Part shown: piece after piece, positions 1 to 6,277 of the stretch | Layout: every line of letters starts with the position of its first letter | Position numbering within the stretch: the first letter of the stretch is position 1 | Source of the DNA: Thermodesulfovibrionales bacterium | Lineage (GTDB): Bacteria > Nitrospirota > Thermodesulfovibrionia > Thermodesulfovibrionales > SM23-35 | Direction: 5' to 3' | DNA: 10,465 nt | Assembly (NCBI GenBank): GCA_022013235.1 | Contig: JAKLQR010000245.1 | Span: 1-10,465, forward strand | Notes under the pieces: generated by a model | The model's input: the letters and a program-made list of their open reading frames with translations, nothing else | What the model was told of the DNA's origin: nothing | Database searches by the model: none | Made by a program: the position numbers and the translations under genes

Positions 1-185
1 CGGAAGGGCTCATCCCGATTTCAAAACAAAGTGCCCGGAGATCGTTCAGAAAGAGTTTCAGGGCTTTTATCTCGTTTTTGATCTCTCCGAGCAATTTTTC
101 GATGGATTCCAGTTTGTAAAGCGAGGGTCGAAATCTCTTTTTCAAAAAGATGGATTTTTCCCTTCAAGACTATTTCTTTTTTCAA
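1..185 (-). CDS. Small coiled-coil ORF, partial, apparent frameshift
   Basis: I do not recognise this protein. A TTG at 185 has a strong Shine-Dalgarno (GGAGG, 5-nt spacer) and lies 45 bases after the stop of the release-factor-like gene on the same strand. Its frame starts LKKEIVLKGKIHLFEK, then becomes unconvincing (HRKIARRDQKRDKSPE) and stops at 21. The +1 frame, open from about 145 to the window edge, reads like a real amphipathic helix (KLESIEKLLGEIKNEIKALK, then FLNDLRALCFEIG) with ordinary codon choice. The two halves join if one base is lost in the homopolymer stretch AAAAATCCATCTTTTTGAAAAA (about 139-160, broken into short runs). This may be a sequencing error, a real frameshift, or a separate gene starting at the TTG at 145. 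The end lies outside the window. Confidence 0.35.
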
Positions 186-230
186 GGTCTCCTCCGTTAT
201 TCTTATTTCTCTACATAATACCATAAACGG

Positions 231-581
231 TTATTTTGCCCTGTATTTCATTTGAGTCCTTTTCCTGTGTTTTGCTTTCCGCTTCAATATTTTCTGCAAT
301 TCAGTATCAGACTGCCCTGCAAGGTTCTCTATGCGCTTTACCAGTTCCCGGCGCGCAAAAAACCGGTTGATGGACTGACTCCTGTCCTTCATGCATTTGA
401 CTTCGATGCCGGTAGGGACATGTTTCAGATAGACACAGGTTGAGGTCTTATTTACGTGCTGACCTCCATGGCCGGATGAACGCACGAACTTCTCTTCGAT
501 ATCCTTTTCAAGGATACCAAGCGCTTCCATCCGCTCTCTCAGCCAGCTGTTCTTCTCTTCACTGACCGCAAAGGTAAGCAT
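231..581 (-). CDS. Stand-alone GGQ peptide-chain release factor-like protein
   Basis: This 116-residue protein is essentially only the catalytic domain of class I release factors (RF-1 domain family). The motif SSGHGGQHVNKT is at residues 35-46, with GGQ at 39-41. In this family the GGQ loop enters the peptidyl-transferase centre and promotes hydrolysis of peptidyl-tRNA. The stop-codon-recognition domain of RF1/RF2 is absent. The C-terminus is strongly basic (RKAKHRKRTQMKYRAK), like the tail with which ArfB/YaeJ senses an empty mRNA channel. A ribosome-rescue role is therefore inferred, not shown. The ATG at 581 has GAGGG 8 nt upstream and is preferred to the in-frame TTG at 596. It is divergent from the MarC-family gene and lies just upstream of the small coiled-coil ORF. 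Confidence 0.85.
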   Translation of the reverse strand: MLTFAVSEEKNSWLRERMEALGILEKDIEEKFVRSSGHGGQHVNKTSTCVYLKHVPTGIEVKCMKDRSQSINRFFARRELVKRIENLAGQSDTELQKILKRKAKHRKRTQMKYRAK

Positions 582-610
582 TCCCTGTTCCCTCAATCGT
601 GTGATACATA

Positions 611-624
611 CCGGATAAATCCGG
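611..624. promoter_or_regulatory. Inverted repeat in divergent intergenic region
   Basis: CCGGAT-AA-ATCCGG is an inverted repeat with perfect 6-bp arms around a 2-bp centre. It lies in the 85-bp gap between the divergently transcribed release-factor-like gene and the MarC-family gene. It could be an operator shared by both genes or a short hairpin. The arms are too short to exclude chance. Confidence 0.3.
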
Positions 625-653
625 CGTAACTACTAAAATCCTTTCCTGAGTAT

Positions 654-659
654 TATAAT
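654..659 (+). promoter_or_regulatory. Candidate -10 box for a leaderless marC-family mRNA
   Basis: A perfect TATAAT lies 7 bases before the ATG at 667. Transcription from it would begin at about 666-667, on the start codon itself. No Shine-Dalgarno precedes this ATG and no good -35 hexamer is visible at the usual distance, so the call rests on the -10 box and the missing ribosome binding site. Confidence 0.4.
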
Positions 660-666
660 TAAAACA

Positions 667-1263
667 ATGAAAGACATCATAGAAATACTGCCGAATACTT
701 TTATCCCTCTTTTTGTTGCAATGAATGTGTTTCTCCTTCTCCCCATTTTTGTCTCAATGACTGAAGGGATATCGAAAAACAAAAGGCGGGAGGTTGTCCG
801 TGATTCCATCGTCACCGCGCTGATCGTGAGCATTTTGTTCGTAGCACTGGGAGAGGCCATCTTCAGGATACTGGGCATCACCAGCGATGATTTCAAAATT
901 GCCGGGGGAATTGTGCTCCTGATCTTTGCGGTCCACGACCTTACCCAGCGCATGGAGGGGAGATCCAAGCCGGATTTAAAGGTGGGGGTAGTTCCTATCG
1001 GCGTTCCTCTTATAGTCGGCCCCGCAGTGCTTACCAACATCCTTATCCTCGTGGAACATTACGGGATTATCCCTACGGTTATTTCACTCGTGATAAATCT
1101 GTTTATCGTCTGGATTTCACTCGTGAATGCAGAGCGGATTATGCATTTTTTCGGGAAGGGCGGAATTACCGGGATAGGGAAAGTGATGGCGCTGCTCCTT
1201 GCCGCGATCGCGGTGATGATGATGCGCATCGGGATCGAGAATATCATCCGCCAGAATATATAG
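667..1263 (+). CDS. MarC family integral membrane protein
   Basis: This 198-residue, very hydrophobic protein has about six predicted membrane helices (roughly residues 8-30, 45-68, 72-92, 105-128, 133-155 and 170-192), the usual size and layout of the MarC family of inner-membrane proteins. The N-terminal pattern LFVAMNVFLLLPIFVSMTEG matches the family's FVA...P.FxxxT signature, and GxxLLxFAxxD (residues 81-91) and PIGVPLIVGPAVLT (111-124) are family-like. The molecular function of MarC proteins is not settled; the old link to multiple antibiotic resistance was withdrawn. The start has no Shine-Dalgarno and a TATAAT 7 bases upstream, which suggests leaderless translation. The phosphodiesterase gene follows 19 bases downstream and is probably co-transcribed. 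Confidence 0.9.
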   Translation: MKDIIEILPNTFIPLFVAMNVFLLLPIFVSMTEGISKNKRREVVRDSIVTALIVSILFVALGEAIFRILGITSDDFKIAGGIVLLIFAVHDLTQRMEGRSKPDLKVGVVPIGVPLIVGPAVLTNILILVEHYGIIPTVISLVINLFIVWISLVNAERIMHFFGKGGITGIGKVMALLLAAIAVMMMRIGIENIIRQNI

Positions 1264-1282
1264 AGGGAAAGGAGCAGGGAGT

Positions 1283-1762
1283 ATGCGTATCGGGATTCTG
1301 TCAGATACCCATGACAATTTAGTGCCCACACGAAAGGCGATTGAGCTTTTCAACCGCAGTAAGGTGGAGTATGTCATCCATGCGGGAGACTATACGTCAC
1401 CATTCACCCTGATAGTATTCAAGGAACTCAATTGCCCCTATACCGGGGTTTTCGGGAATAATGACGGTGACAAACTGCTGCTCCAGGAACGGGCAGAGGG
1501 GAATCTCCGCAACCAGCCGTACCTTTTTACGCTCAATAACAGAAAAATCGTTGTCATGCATGAACACCAGGTTGTTGAGGCGCTCGCCGACAGCGGTCAC
1601 TTTGATCTGGTTGTATATGGGCATACCCACAAGCCGGACGTGAGAAAAGTAAGAAAAACTCTGATTATCAATCCCGGAGAGGTAGGCGCATGGCTCTATG
1701 GAACTCCGACCGTGGCGTTGGTCGATTTGAATACGATGGAAGGGGAGATTATCGGGCTTTAG
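1283..1762 (+). CDS. MJ0936/YfcE-family metallophosphoesterase
   Basis: The 159-residue protein has the full set of calcineurin-like metal ligands in order: DTH (Asp8, His10), GD (Asp36), GNND (Asn59 or Asn60, Asp61), His93 and GHTH (His114, His116). These bind a dinuclear metal centre that hydrolyses phosphodiester bonds. Length and order fit the small MJ0936/YfcE family, several members of which cleave model phosphodiesters in vitro; the physiological substrate cannot be read from sequence. No signal peptide is visible, so it should be cytoplasmic. The ATG at 1283 is preceded by GGAGCAGGGAG, which gives suitable Shine-Dalgarno spacing. It sits 19 bases after the MarC-family gene and is probably translated from the same mRNA. 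Its end faces the crp-like gene, in a convergent arrangement. Confidence 0.9.
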   Translation: MRIGILSDTHDNLVPTRKAIELFNRSKVEYVIHAGDYTSPFTLIVFKELNCPYTGVFGNNDGDKLLLQERAEGNLRNQPYLFTLNNRKIVVMHEHQVVEALADSGHFDLVVYGHTHKPDVRKVRKTLIINPGEVGAWLYGTPTVALVDLNTMEGEIIGL

Positions 1763-1870
1763 TCCCGCTCCCACCCTTGATCAATAAGTTGTACGAGTAC
1801 CGGCTGATACAGTGTTTTTGATTATTCCAGGCCGAGACCGAGTGATAGTTGCATAGAATATGAATTTGTT

Positions 1871-1903
1871 CCCGCAGGAATTTCCCTCTTTCACCTGTGC
1901 GGG
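1871..1903 (-). terminator. Weak hairpin overlapping the end of the crp-like gene
   Basis: On the minus strand CCCGCACAGG and CCTGCGGG can pair over about 8 bp with a 2-nt bulge and a 15-nt loop spanning the stop codon. No uridine run follows on either strand, so it is not a classical intrinsic terminator. It lies in the 128-bp gap between convergent genes, where termination of both is expected. Confidence 0.25.
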
Positions 1904-2589
1904 TATTGCCGGAGAAACTCAGCGTTCAGGCGGATCAACTTGTTGCCGAGGATGCTGATCTCTTTGTCTTTCTGCAATTTGTCCATTGCGCGGGTAACTG
2001 ATTCACGGGTCAGCCCTGTCATATCCGCCATATCCTGATGGGTAAGCTTTACATTCATAAGAATACCCTCTTGAGTTTTCTGGCCGTACTCATGAGAAAG
2101 CATCAGCAGGAGCATGGTTATTTTCTGAGAAGCATGCTTCGTATTCAGGATGCGTATTTTTTCCCACGATTCACGGAGACGCGCACAGAGGATGTGGAGT
2201 ATTTTTTCGAGCACCGGCGCTCTTTGTGAGAGGATGGAGTAGAATGCTTTTTTCGAGATAATCGAGATGAGCGAATCTTCTATTGCCGATACGGTCGCAG
2301 GCGTTGTCTTCCCGTCAATCAATGACAACTCGCCGAAGAACTCATCGGCCTGGTGAAGGGCGAGGATTATCTCTTTCCCTTCCTCGGTTGTCTTGTATGC
2401 TTTCACTTTTCCGAAAAGAATGATGTACATATATCCACTGGTATCTTCTTCGCGGAGTATGATCTCATTCTTTTTGAATTCCTCGACGACTATATCACCG
2501 GATATCTCTTGCAGTTCTTCATCAGTCATCGAGGAAAAAAGGTCTGTACGTCTCAGGAATTCGAGTTTAATATTTTCTGTATTTTGCAT
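1891..2589 (-). CDS. Crp/Fnr-family transcriptional regulator
   Basis: The 232-residue protein has an N-terminal cyclic-nucleotide-binding beta-roll (about 12-115), a dimerisation helix (about 125-150) and a C-terminal winged helix (about 170-225). In the phosphate-binding cassette FFGELSLIDGKTTPATVSA (84-102), Thr96-Pro97 stand where E. coli CRP has the cAMP-contacting Arg-Ser, so cAMP sensing is unlikely. There is no cysteine cluster as in FNR; only Cys135 is present. The recognition helix TRESVTRAMDKLQ keeps Arg195, Glu196 and Arg200 at the positions of CRP Arg180, Glu181 and Arg185, which predicts a TGTGA-like half-site. ATG 2589 is preferred to the in-frame TTG at 2619 because a minus-strand TACAAT box would place the transcript start near the TTG. 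It lies 57 bases downstream of ilvD on the same strand; ligand and targets are unknown. Confidence 0.88.
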   Translation of the reverse strand: MQNTENIKLEFLRRTDLFSSMTDEELQEISGDIVVEEFKKNEIILREEDTSGYMYIILFGKVKAYKTTEEGKEIILALHQADEFFGELSLIDGKTTPATVSAIEDSLISIISKKAFYSILSQRAPVLEKILHILCARLRESWEKIRILNTKHASQKITMLLLMLSHEYGQKTQEGILMNVKLTHQDMADMTGLTRESVTRAMDKLQKDKEISILGNKLIRLNAEFLRQYPHR

Positions 2590-2603
2590 GGGAAATATTT
2601 CCC
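2590..2603. promoter_or_regulatory. Perfect palindrome abutting the crp-like start codon
   Basis: GGGAAATATTTCCC is a perfect 14-bp palindrome ending directly at the ATG (2589) of the crp-like gene. It would lie in the 5' untranslated region if transcription starts from the TACAAT box near 2629-2634. The position suits autorepression. It does not resemble the TGTGA half-site expected from the recognition helix, so another regulator, or a role in the mRNA, is possible. Confidence 0.4.
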
Positions 2604-2646
2604 CGGCTTTTGCCTGCAAAGGTATTGTAACTGAGAAACAGACCGG

Positions 2647-4299
2647 TTACTTCATTACCGCGCCGGTTCCTGCTGAAGTGACCATGCGCGCATACCGTGA
2701 CAGGTAGCCTTTTGTTATTTTCGGTTTTATCGGTTTCCAGGTCTTGAAACGCGCTTTGATCTCCCCTGAGGACAGAAGCAGTTCAATCTTCCTGTGAGAA
2801 ATGTCTATCCGTATCCTATCTCCATTCCTCACGATGGCGATGGTGCCGCCTTCCATTGCCTCGGGTGAAATGTGTCCGATGCACGGTCCCCGCGTCCCGC
2901 CGGAAAACCTTCCGTCTGTGATCAGCGCAACAGATTCGCTCAGTCCCATACCCGCAATCGCGGCAGTCGGAGAGAGCATCTCCCGCATGCCGGGGCCACC
3001 CTTTGGACCCTCGTACCTGATCACGACAACGTCTCCCGGTTTAATCTTTCCGTTCAGAATTGCTTTCATGCCCTCTTCTTCGGAATTGAAAACCCTTGCC
3101 CTGCCTTCAAATTTCATCATGGCGCTGCTCACTGCAGACTGTTTCACCACGGCGCCGTCCGGGGCAAGATTGCCGCGTAGTATCGCAATCCCCCCTTCTT
3201 TGTGATACGGATTATTCAGGGGCCGGATGACATTTTCATCCACGACATCCGCAGCGTCAATGATCTCATAGACCTTTTTCCCGCTGACGGTTATATTGTT
3301 ATGCAGATTCTTCTTCAGTCTCTTCATCACGGCCGGAATACCGCCTGCCCAGTCAAGGTCTTCAAGATAGTGTTCGCCTCCCGGGAGCATGTTTGCCATA
3401 TGGGGGGTTTTCTTGCTGAGAATATCAAATGTTTCGAGTTGCAGGTCTACCCCTGCATCGTGGGCAATTGCCGGGATATGGAGGACCGTATTTGTTGAAC
3501 CTCCAAGCGCGAGATCAACCATGATCGCATTCTCGAAGGATTTTTTTGTCATAATCATCCGGGGTGTGATGTTTTGCGTTATCAGTTCAACGATTCGCCG
3601 GCCGCTTTCGAACGCAATCCTCCGCTTATCTGCAGAAATTGCGAGCGCGGTCGCACAGCGGGGGAGACTCATCCCGATCGCCTCGGTAACGCATGCCATG
3701 GTATTTGCAGTATACATCCCCTGACAGGAACCGGCTCCCGGACAGGCGCACAGTTCGAGCGATTTCAGTTCGTCTTCCTTGATCAGGCCCTGTTTGTATT
3801 TTCCGATCGCTTCAAAGGTATCGTTTACGAGTGATAACCGTTTTCCTTTCAGGCGGCCGGAAAGCATGGGCCCTGCGGTAACGACAATCGACGGGATATC
3901 CAGCCGGGCAGCAGCCATGAGCATGCCGGGGGTAATCTTGTCACAGTTGGTGAGCAGCACAAGACCGTCAAACTGATGGGCCTGCGTGATGGATTCGACC
4001 ATATCCGCAATCAATTCACGGGAGGGAAGGGAATAATGCATGCCTGTGTGACCCATCGCAATCCCGTCACATATGCCCGGTATCCCGAAAAAGAAGGGAT
4101 ACCCGCCGGCCGTATGGATGCCCTTTTCGATAAACCGTTCAAGGTCGCGCATGCCGATATGTCCCGGAATGATGTCTGTAAAACTGGTTGCAACACCGAT
4201 GAAGGGTTTCTGCATTTCGCTTTGACAGATGCCGGTGGCATAAAGAAGTGCCCTGTGGGGTACACGCTCAAGTCCTTTTTTAATAATATCGCTTCTCAT
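2647..4299 (-). CDS. ilvD: Dihydroxy-acid dehydratase
   Basis: IlvD dehydrates 2,3-dihydroxy-isovalerate and 2,3-dihydroxy-3-methylvalerate to the 2-oxo acids that precede valine, leucine and isoleucine, using an iron-sulphur cluster and Mg2+ in the cytoplasm. The 550 residues are full length for the IlvD/Edd family. Visible signatures include MRSDIIKKGL at the N-terminus, TNCDKITPGM (Cys119), CPGAGSCQGMYTANTM (Cys186, Cys192) and LITDGRFSGGTRGP near the C-terminus. Where the [2Fe-2S] class has Cys in TPCN, this protein has Gly46 in IPGH, as in E. coli-type IlvD. The ATG at 4299 is chosen over that at 4305: GGAGGAG lies 7 bases before it and the family start is MRSDII. No other branched-chain pathway gene is in the window. 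The 147-base region upstream can fold into a multi-stem RNA. Confidence 0.97.
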   Translation of the reverse strand: MRSDIIKKGLERVPHRALLYATGICQSEMQKPFIGVATSFTDIIPGHIGMRDLERFIEKGIHTAGGYPFFFGIPGICDGIAMGHTGMHYSLPSRELIADMVESITQAHQFDGLVLLTNCDKITPGMLMAAARLDIPSIVVTAGPMLSGRLKGKRLSLVNDTFEAIGKYKQGLIKEDELKSLELCACPGAGSCQGMYTANTMACVTEAIGMSLPRCATALAISADKRRIAFESGRRIVELITQNITPRMIMTKKSFENAIMVDLALGGSTNTVLHIPAIAHDAGVDLQLETFDILSKKTPHMANMLPGGEHYLEDLDWAGGIPAVMKRLKKNLHNNITVSGKKVYEIIDAADVVDENVIRPLNNPYHKEGGIAILRGNLAPDGAVVKQSAVSSAMMKFEGRARVFNSEEEGMKAILNGKIKPGDVVVIRYEGPKGGPGMREMLSPTAAIAGMGLSESVALITDGRFSGGTRGPCIGHISPEAMEGGTIAIVRNGDRIRIDISHRKIELLLSSGEIKARFKTWKPIKPKITKGYLSRYARMVTSAGTGAVMK

Positions 4300-4351
4300 A
4301 CACATACTCCTCCCTGATAGTGTTGATAGGAAATAGCCGCTGATTCATGAG

Positions 4352-4440
4352 AAACCGGGGAATACGAATATAAGGGGAACCTCTTTGAGAGGAGCGTTGA
4401 CAGGCAGAGCTTTTGCTGTAAGCTCATGCCCCCCCGGTTT
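4352..4440 (-). ncRNA. Candidate structured RNA/leader upstream of ilvD
   Basis: Read in the direction of ilvD, three helices nest without conflict. P1 pairs AAACCGGGG (4440-4432) with CCCCGGTTT (4360-4352), 9 perfect bp closing the element. P2 is GGCA-U-GAGCUU (4430-4420) with AAGCUC-UGCC (4412-4403), 10 bp with one bulged U and a 7-nt loop ACAGCAA. P3 is CCUCU-CAA-AGAGG (4392-4380). The run of seven G (4435-4429) could pair instead with a second CCCC at 4377-4374, so two exclusive folds are conceivable. It lies 53 bases before the ilvD ATG and 6 bases after the DUF465 stop. I could not match it to a known riboswitch class; it could be a leader, a processing site or an extragenic repeat. Confidence 0.45.
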
Positions 4441-4446
4441 TTACTC

Positions 4447-4677
4447 TTAATTTGTTACATTCGTTTTTTTGTATTCGCTTACGAGTTCCGCCATTCTGTC
4501 TTTCCTGAGGAGTTTCAGTTTCTGTATCCTTTTCCTCTCAAGTTCTTCTTCAGGAGAGAGATAGCGCTTTGTATCCATTTCTGCAAGTTGTGTGTCAAGA
4601 TCTCTGTGCTCTTCGCTCAGTTTTCTGAATTCTTCATTCTCTTTTTTTAGGGCTTCCACGATCTCGTTTTCCTTCAA
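4447..4677 (-). CDS. DUF465/YdcH-like small coiled-coil protein
   Basis: This 76-residue, highly charged and almost wholly helical protein matches the DUF465 (YdcH-like) pattern: KENEEFRKLSEEHRDLD, then YLSPEEELERKRIQKLKLLRKDRM. Members are short helical hairpins of unknown function. There is no signal peptide or membrane segment, so it should be cytoplasmic. The start is TTG at 4677, supported by a near-perfect Shine-Dalgarno (AAGGAGG) 5 bases upstream. It lies 68 bases downstream of hemY on the same strand, probably in one transcript. The candidate ilvD leader RNA begins 6 bases after its stop codon. Confidence 0.85.
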   Translation of the reverse strand: MKENEIVEALKKENEEFRKLSEEHRDLDTQLAEMDTKRYLSPEEELERKRIQKLKLLRKDRMAELVSEYKKTNVTN

Positions 4678-4745
4678 ATTATCCTCCTTATTTATGAAGA
4701 TTCCTGCACCTTAACCCGGAAAACACAACCTGACTTCTTTCTCTG

Positions 4746-6107
4746 CTAACGGTTTTCTTCCCTGATCCTCATTGCCAGCGCAAAAGAATTTTCAATACAG
4801 TCATTTACCCCGATGCCGCGATAGGCATTCCCGGTTATATACATACCCTTAAATTTTTTCATAATTTCATCTATTCTTTCAAGTCTTTTTTCGTGTCCGG
4901 GTGTGTATTGAGGTATCCCTTTTTCATGGGTATACACCTGTCCAAAGTCGGGCTGGACATCTATCCCCATAATATCCTTCAGTTCTCCCGTAACGAGATC
5001 GATCAGCTTGTCTCTTCCCATCAACGCAAGGTCGGACATCCTTGCCCCTCCGAGCATAGTCCTGAGCAGTACAAAGCCTTCAGGGGCCCTGTTTGGAAAG
5101 ATGCTCGAATCCCAGAGTGTCCCGAGTATCTTTCTCCCTTCACGGTACGGAACAAGAAACCCGAACCCGTCCAGGGGGCGCCTGATCCTGGTTCGTTTAT
5201 AACCAAGACACACTACTGAAACAGCCGGGTAAGATATTTCGCCGAGAACAGAGGAGAGGGTTTTATCCAATGGTTTGACCATCCCCATCGCTTCATGGGC
5301 CGGTGAAGCAATGATTACGGCATCCGCATCGAAGGACTTGCCATCGGCACAGTGGACCGTAAACCCGTTGTTCACCTTGTCGACAGAGACCACCTTTGCG
5401 GCGGTCTTCAATGCATCACCGAGAAACGCGGTAAGCGCTTGTATCATCGACTCCATGCCGTCATAAAACGAAGTGAGGACGCCGCCCGGCCCGGCCCCGA
5501 TTTTTTTGCCGGTTTTTTTCGCCTCTTTCTGCATTTTCAGCATGCCCTTTATCAGGCTGCCGTATTTCTGTTCGAGATTATATACCTTCAGGAAACAGCT
5601 CTTCAGGCTCATAGCATTTGGGTCCCCTGCATATATGCCGGAAGCCATCGGGTCAATGAGCTTCTCATATGCTTCCTGGCCGAGTCTCCGTCTGGCAAAT
5701 TCAGCAAGCGTCTCTTCCTCTCCGGTGCCCTTTGCCACGAACATCACTCCGAGAATCCTCAGACGTCCGGAGAGGCTCAGGAGATTGGACGTGAAGAACG
5801 CAACAGGTGATTCGGGCAAACGGTGGAGGATGTTATCTGAAAAAATGAATCTTTTCCTCGCGTTCTCACTGCTTCGCAGGGGAGAGAGTAAGAGTTTTTC
5901 GGCAAGTTCGAGCGTTCTCGTCCGATTATCCAGAAAGCCGTTTACCCCCCCCTCACAAAGGAACCCTTCGACTTTGTCAGTCCATATCTTGCCGCCTGCT
6001 TTTTTTTCGGATTCGAGGACGGTAATATCGAACGAAGGATCTTGTTCGCGTAAGAAATATGCCAGAGAAAGGCCGGAGATTCCACCACCAATGATTATCA
6101 GTCTCAT
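4746..6107 (-). CDS. hemY: HemY-type protoporphyrinogen/coproporphyrinogen oxidase
   Basis: The 453-residue FAD flavoprotein is full length for the HemY family, which oxidises protoporphyrinogen IX to protoporphyrin IX (or coproporphyrinogen III to coproporphyrin III) late in haem synthesis. The N-terminus MRLIIIGGGISGLSLAYFL carries the Rossmann GxGxxG (residues 7-12), with Glu32 at the end of beta-2 and AGGKIWT (37-43) after it. The C-terminal FAD motif GMYITGNAYRGIGVNDCIE is typical. Which porphyrinogen it uses cannot be decided from sequence. The ATG at 6107, immediately before the FAD motif, is preferred to a TTG at 6131 that would lie inside a 21-bp inverted repeat. It is the first gene of a minus-strand series; no other haem gene is in the window. 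Confidence 0.93.
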   Translation of the reverse strand: MRLIIIGGGISGLSLAYFLREQDPSFDITVLESEKKAGGKIWTDKVEGFLCEGGVNGFLDNRTRTLELAEKLLLSPLRSSENARKRFIFSDNILHRLPESPVAFFTSNLLSLSGRLRILGVMFVAKGTGEEETLAEFARRRLGQEAYEKLIDPMASGIYAGDPNAMSLKSCFLKVYNLEQKYGSLIKGMLKMQKEAKKTGKKIGAGPGGVLTSFYDGMESMIQALTAFLGDALKTAAKVVSVDKVNNGFTVHCADGKSFDADAVIIASPAHEAMGMVKPLDKTLSSVLGEISYPAVSVVCLGYKRTRIRRPLDGFGFLVPYREGRKILGTLWDSSIFPNRAPEGFVLLRTMLGGARMSDLALMGRDKLIDLVTGELKDIMGIDVQPDFGQVYTHEKGIPQYTPGHEKRLERIDEIMKKFKGMYITGNAYRGIGVNDCIENSFALAMRIREENR

Positions 6108-6115
6108 ATTCTTTT

Positions 6116-6136
6116 TTAAATTGTAGCACAATTTAA
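6116..6136. promoter_or_regulatory. 21-bp inverted repeat upstream of hemY (candidate operator)
   Basis: TTAAATTGT and ACAATTTAA are perfect 9-bp arms around AGC, ending 8 bases before the hemY ATG. On the minus strand the repeat contains TACAAT, a plausible -10 box, so a dimeric protein bound here could block hemY transcription. The symmetry is characteristic of dimeric repressor sites (for example MarR-like), but I cannot assign the regulator. Confidence 0.5.
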
Positions 6137-6192
6137 TTCAGATTTCCCAAGGATATACTCTTATATGTAACTGATTTAATAATAAGGCCAAA

Positions 6193-6277
6193 ATGCATAT
6201 TGACAGGATAAAACAGTTATGGTAAGTTAAAAATTTAGCAATAGCTTAATATAGTTATGATGCATATAGGACAAGAT
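6193..6277. repeat. Imperfect direct repeat around the GGDEF promoter
   Basis: ATGCATAT occurs at 6193-6200 and 6260-6267, 67 bases apart. The similarity continues after each copy (TGACAGGAT and AGGACAAGAT), giving about 17-18 bp of imperfect match. The first copy overlaps the -35 box and the second lies in the predicted leader, which would suit a pair of regulator sites. Confidence 0.3.
6200..6228 (+). promoter_or_regulatory. Candidate promoter for the GGDEF gene
   Basis: A perfect -35 hexamer TTGACA (6200-6205) is followed after 17 bases by TAAGTT (6223-6228), a weak -10 box. A TG one base before the -10 box gives an extended -10 element. Transcription would start near 6235, leaving about 75 bases of untranslated leader. 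Confidence 0.45.

Noticed and set aside
633..1377. Minus-strand ORFs opposite the MarC-family gene
   Set aside because: The translations are Ile/Thr/Ser-rich mirror images of a membrane protein and lack start signals.
1771..1830. Short palindromes TTGATCAA and GTAC-GA-GTAC as Fnr/Crp sites
   Set aside because: Spacing does not fit an Fnr (TTGAT-N4-ATCAA) or Crp site, and the position between convergent gene ends makes an operator unlikely.
2801..4317. Several plus-strand ORFs of 65-134 codons opposite ilvD
   Set aside because: They lie antisense to a full-length, unmistakable IlvD, have no recognisable protein features and no ribosome binding sites; they are shadows of a GC-richer gene.
4300..4446. 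T-box leader, tRNA-like element or intrinsic terminator in the ilvD upstream gap
   Set aside because: No T-box sequence or anticodon-like specifier loop, no tRNA T-arm consensus despite a suitable length of 89 nt, and only UUUC after the closing stem.
4678..4745. Separate promoter or terminator between hemY and the DUF465 gene
   Set aside because: No convincing -35/-10 pair and no stem followed by a T run were found; read-through from hemY is the simpler reading.
5352..6126. Plus-strand ORFs of 152 and 217 codons opposite hemY
   Set aside because: They overlap a complete HemY with all FAD motifs. Their translations are low-complexity and show no domain.
6153..6166. ATATA-CTCT-TATAT inverted repeat in the hemY/GGDEF gap
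   Set aside because: Short AT-only arms are expected by chance in this AT-rich stretch.
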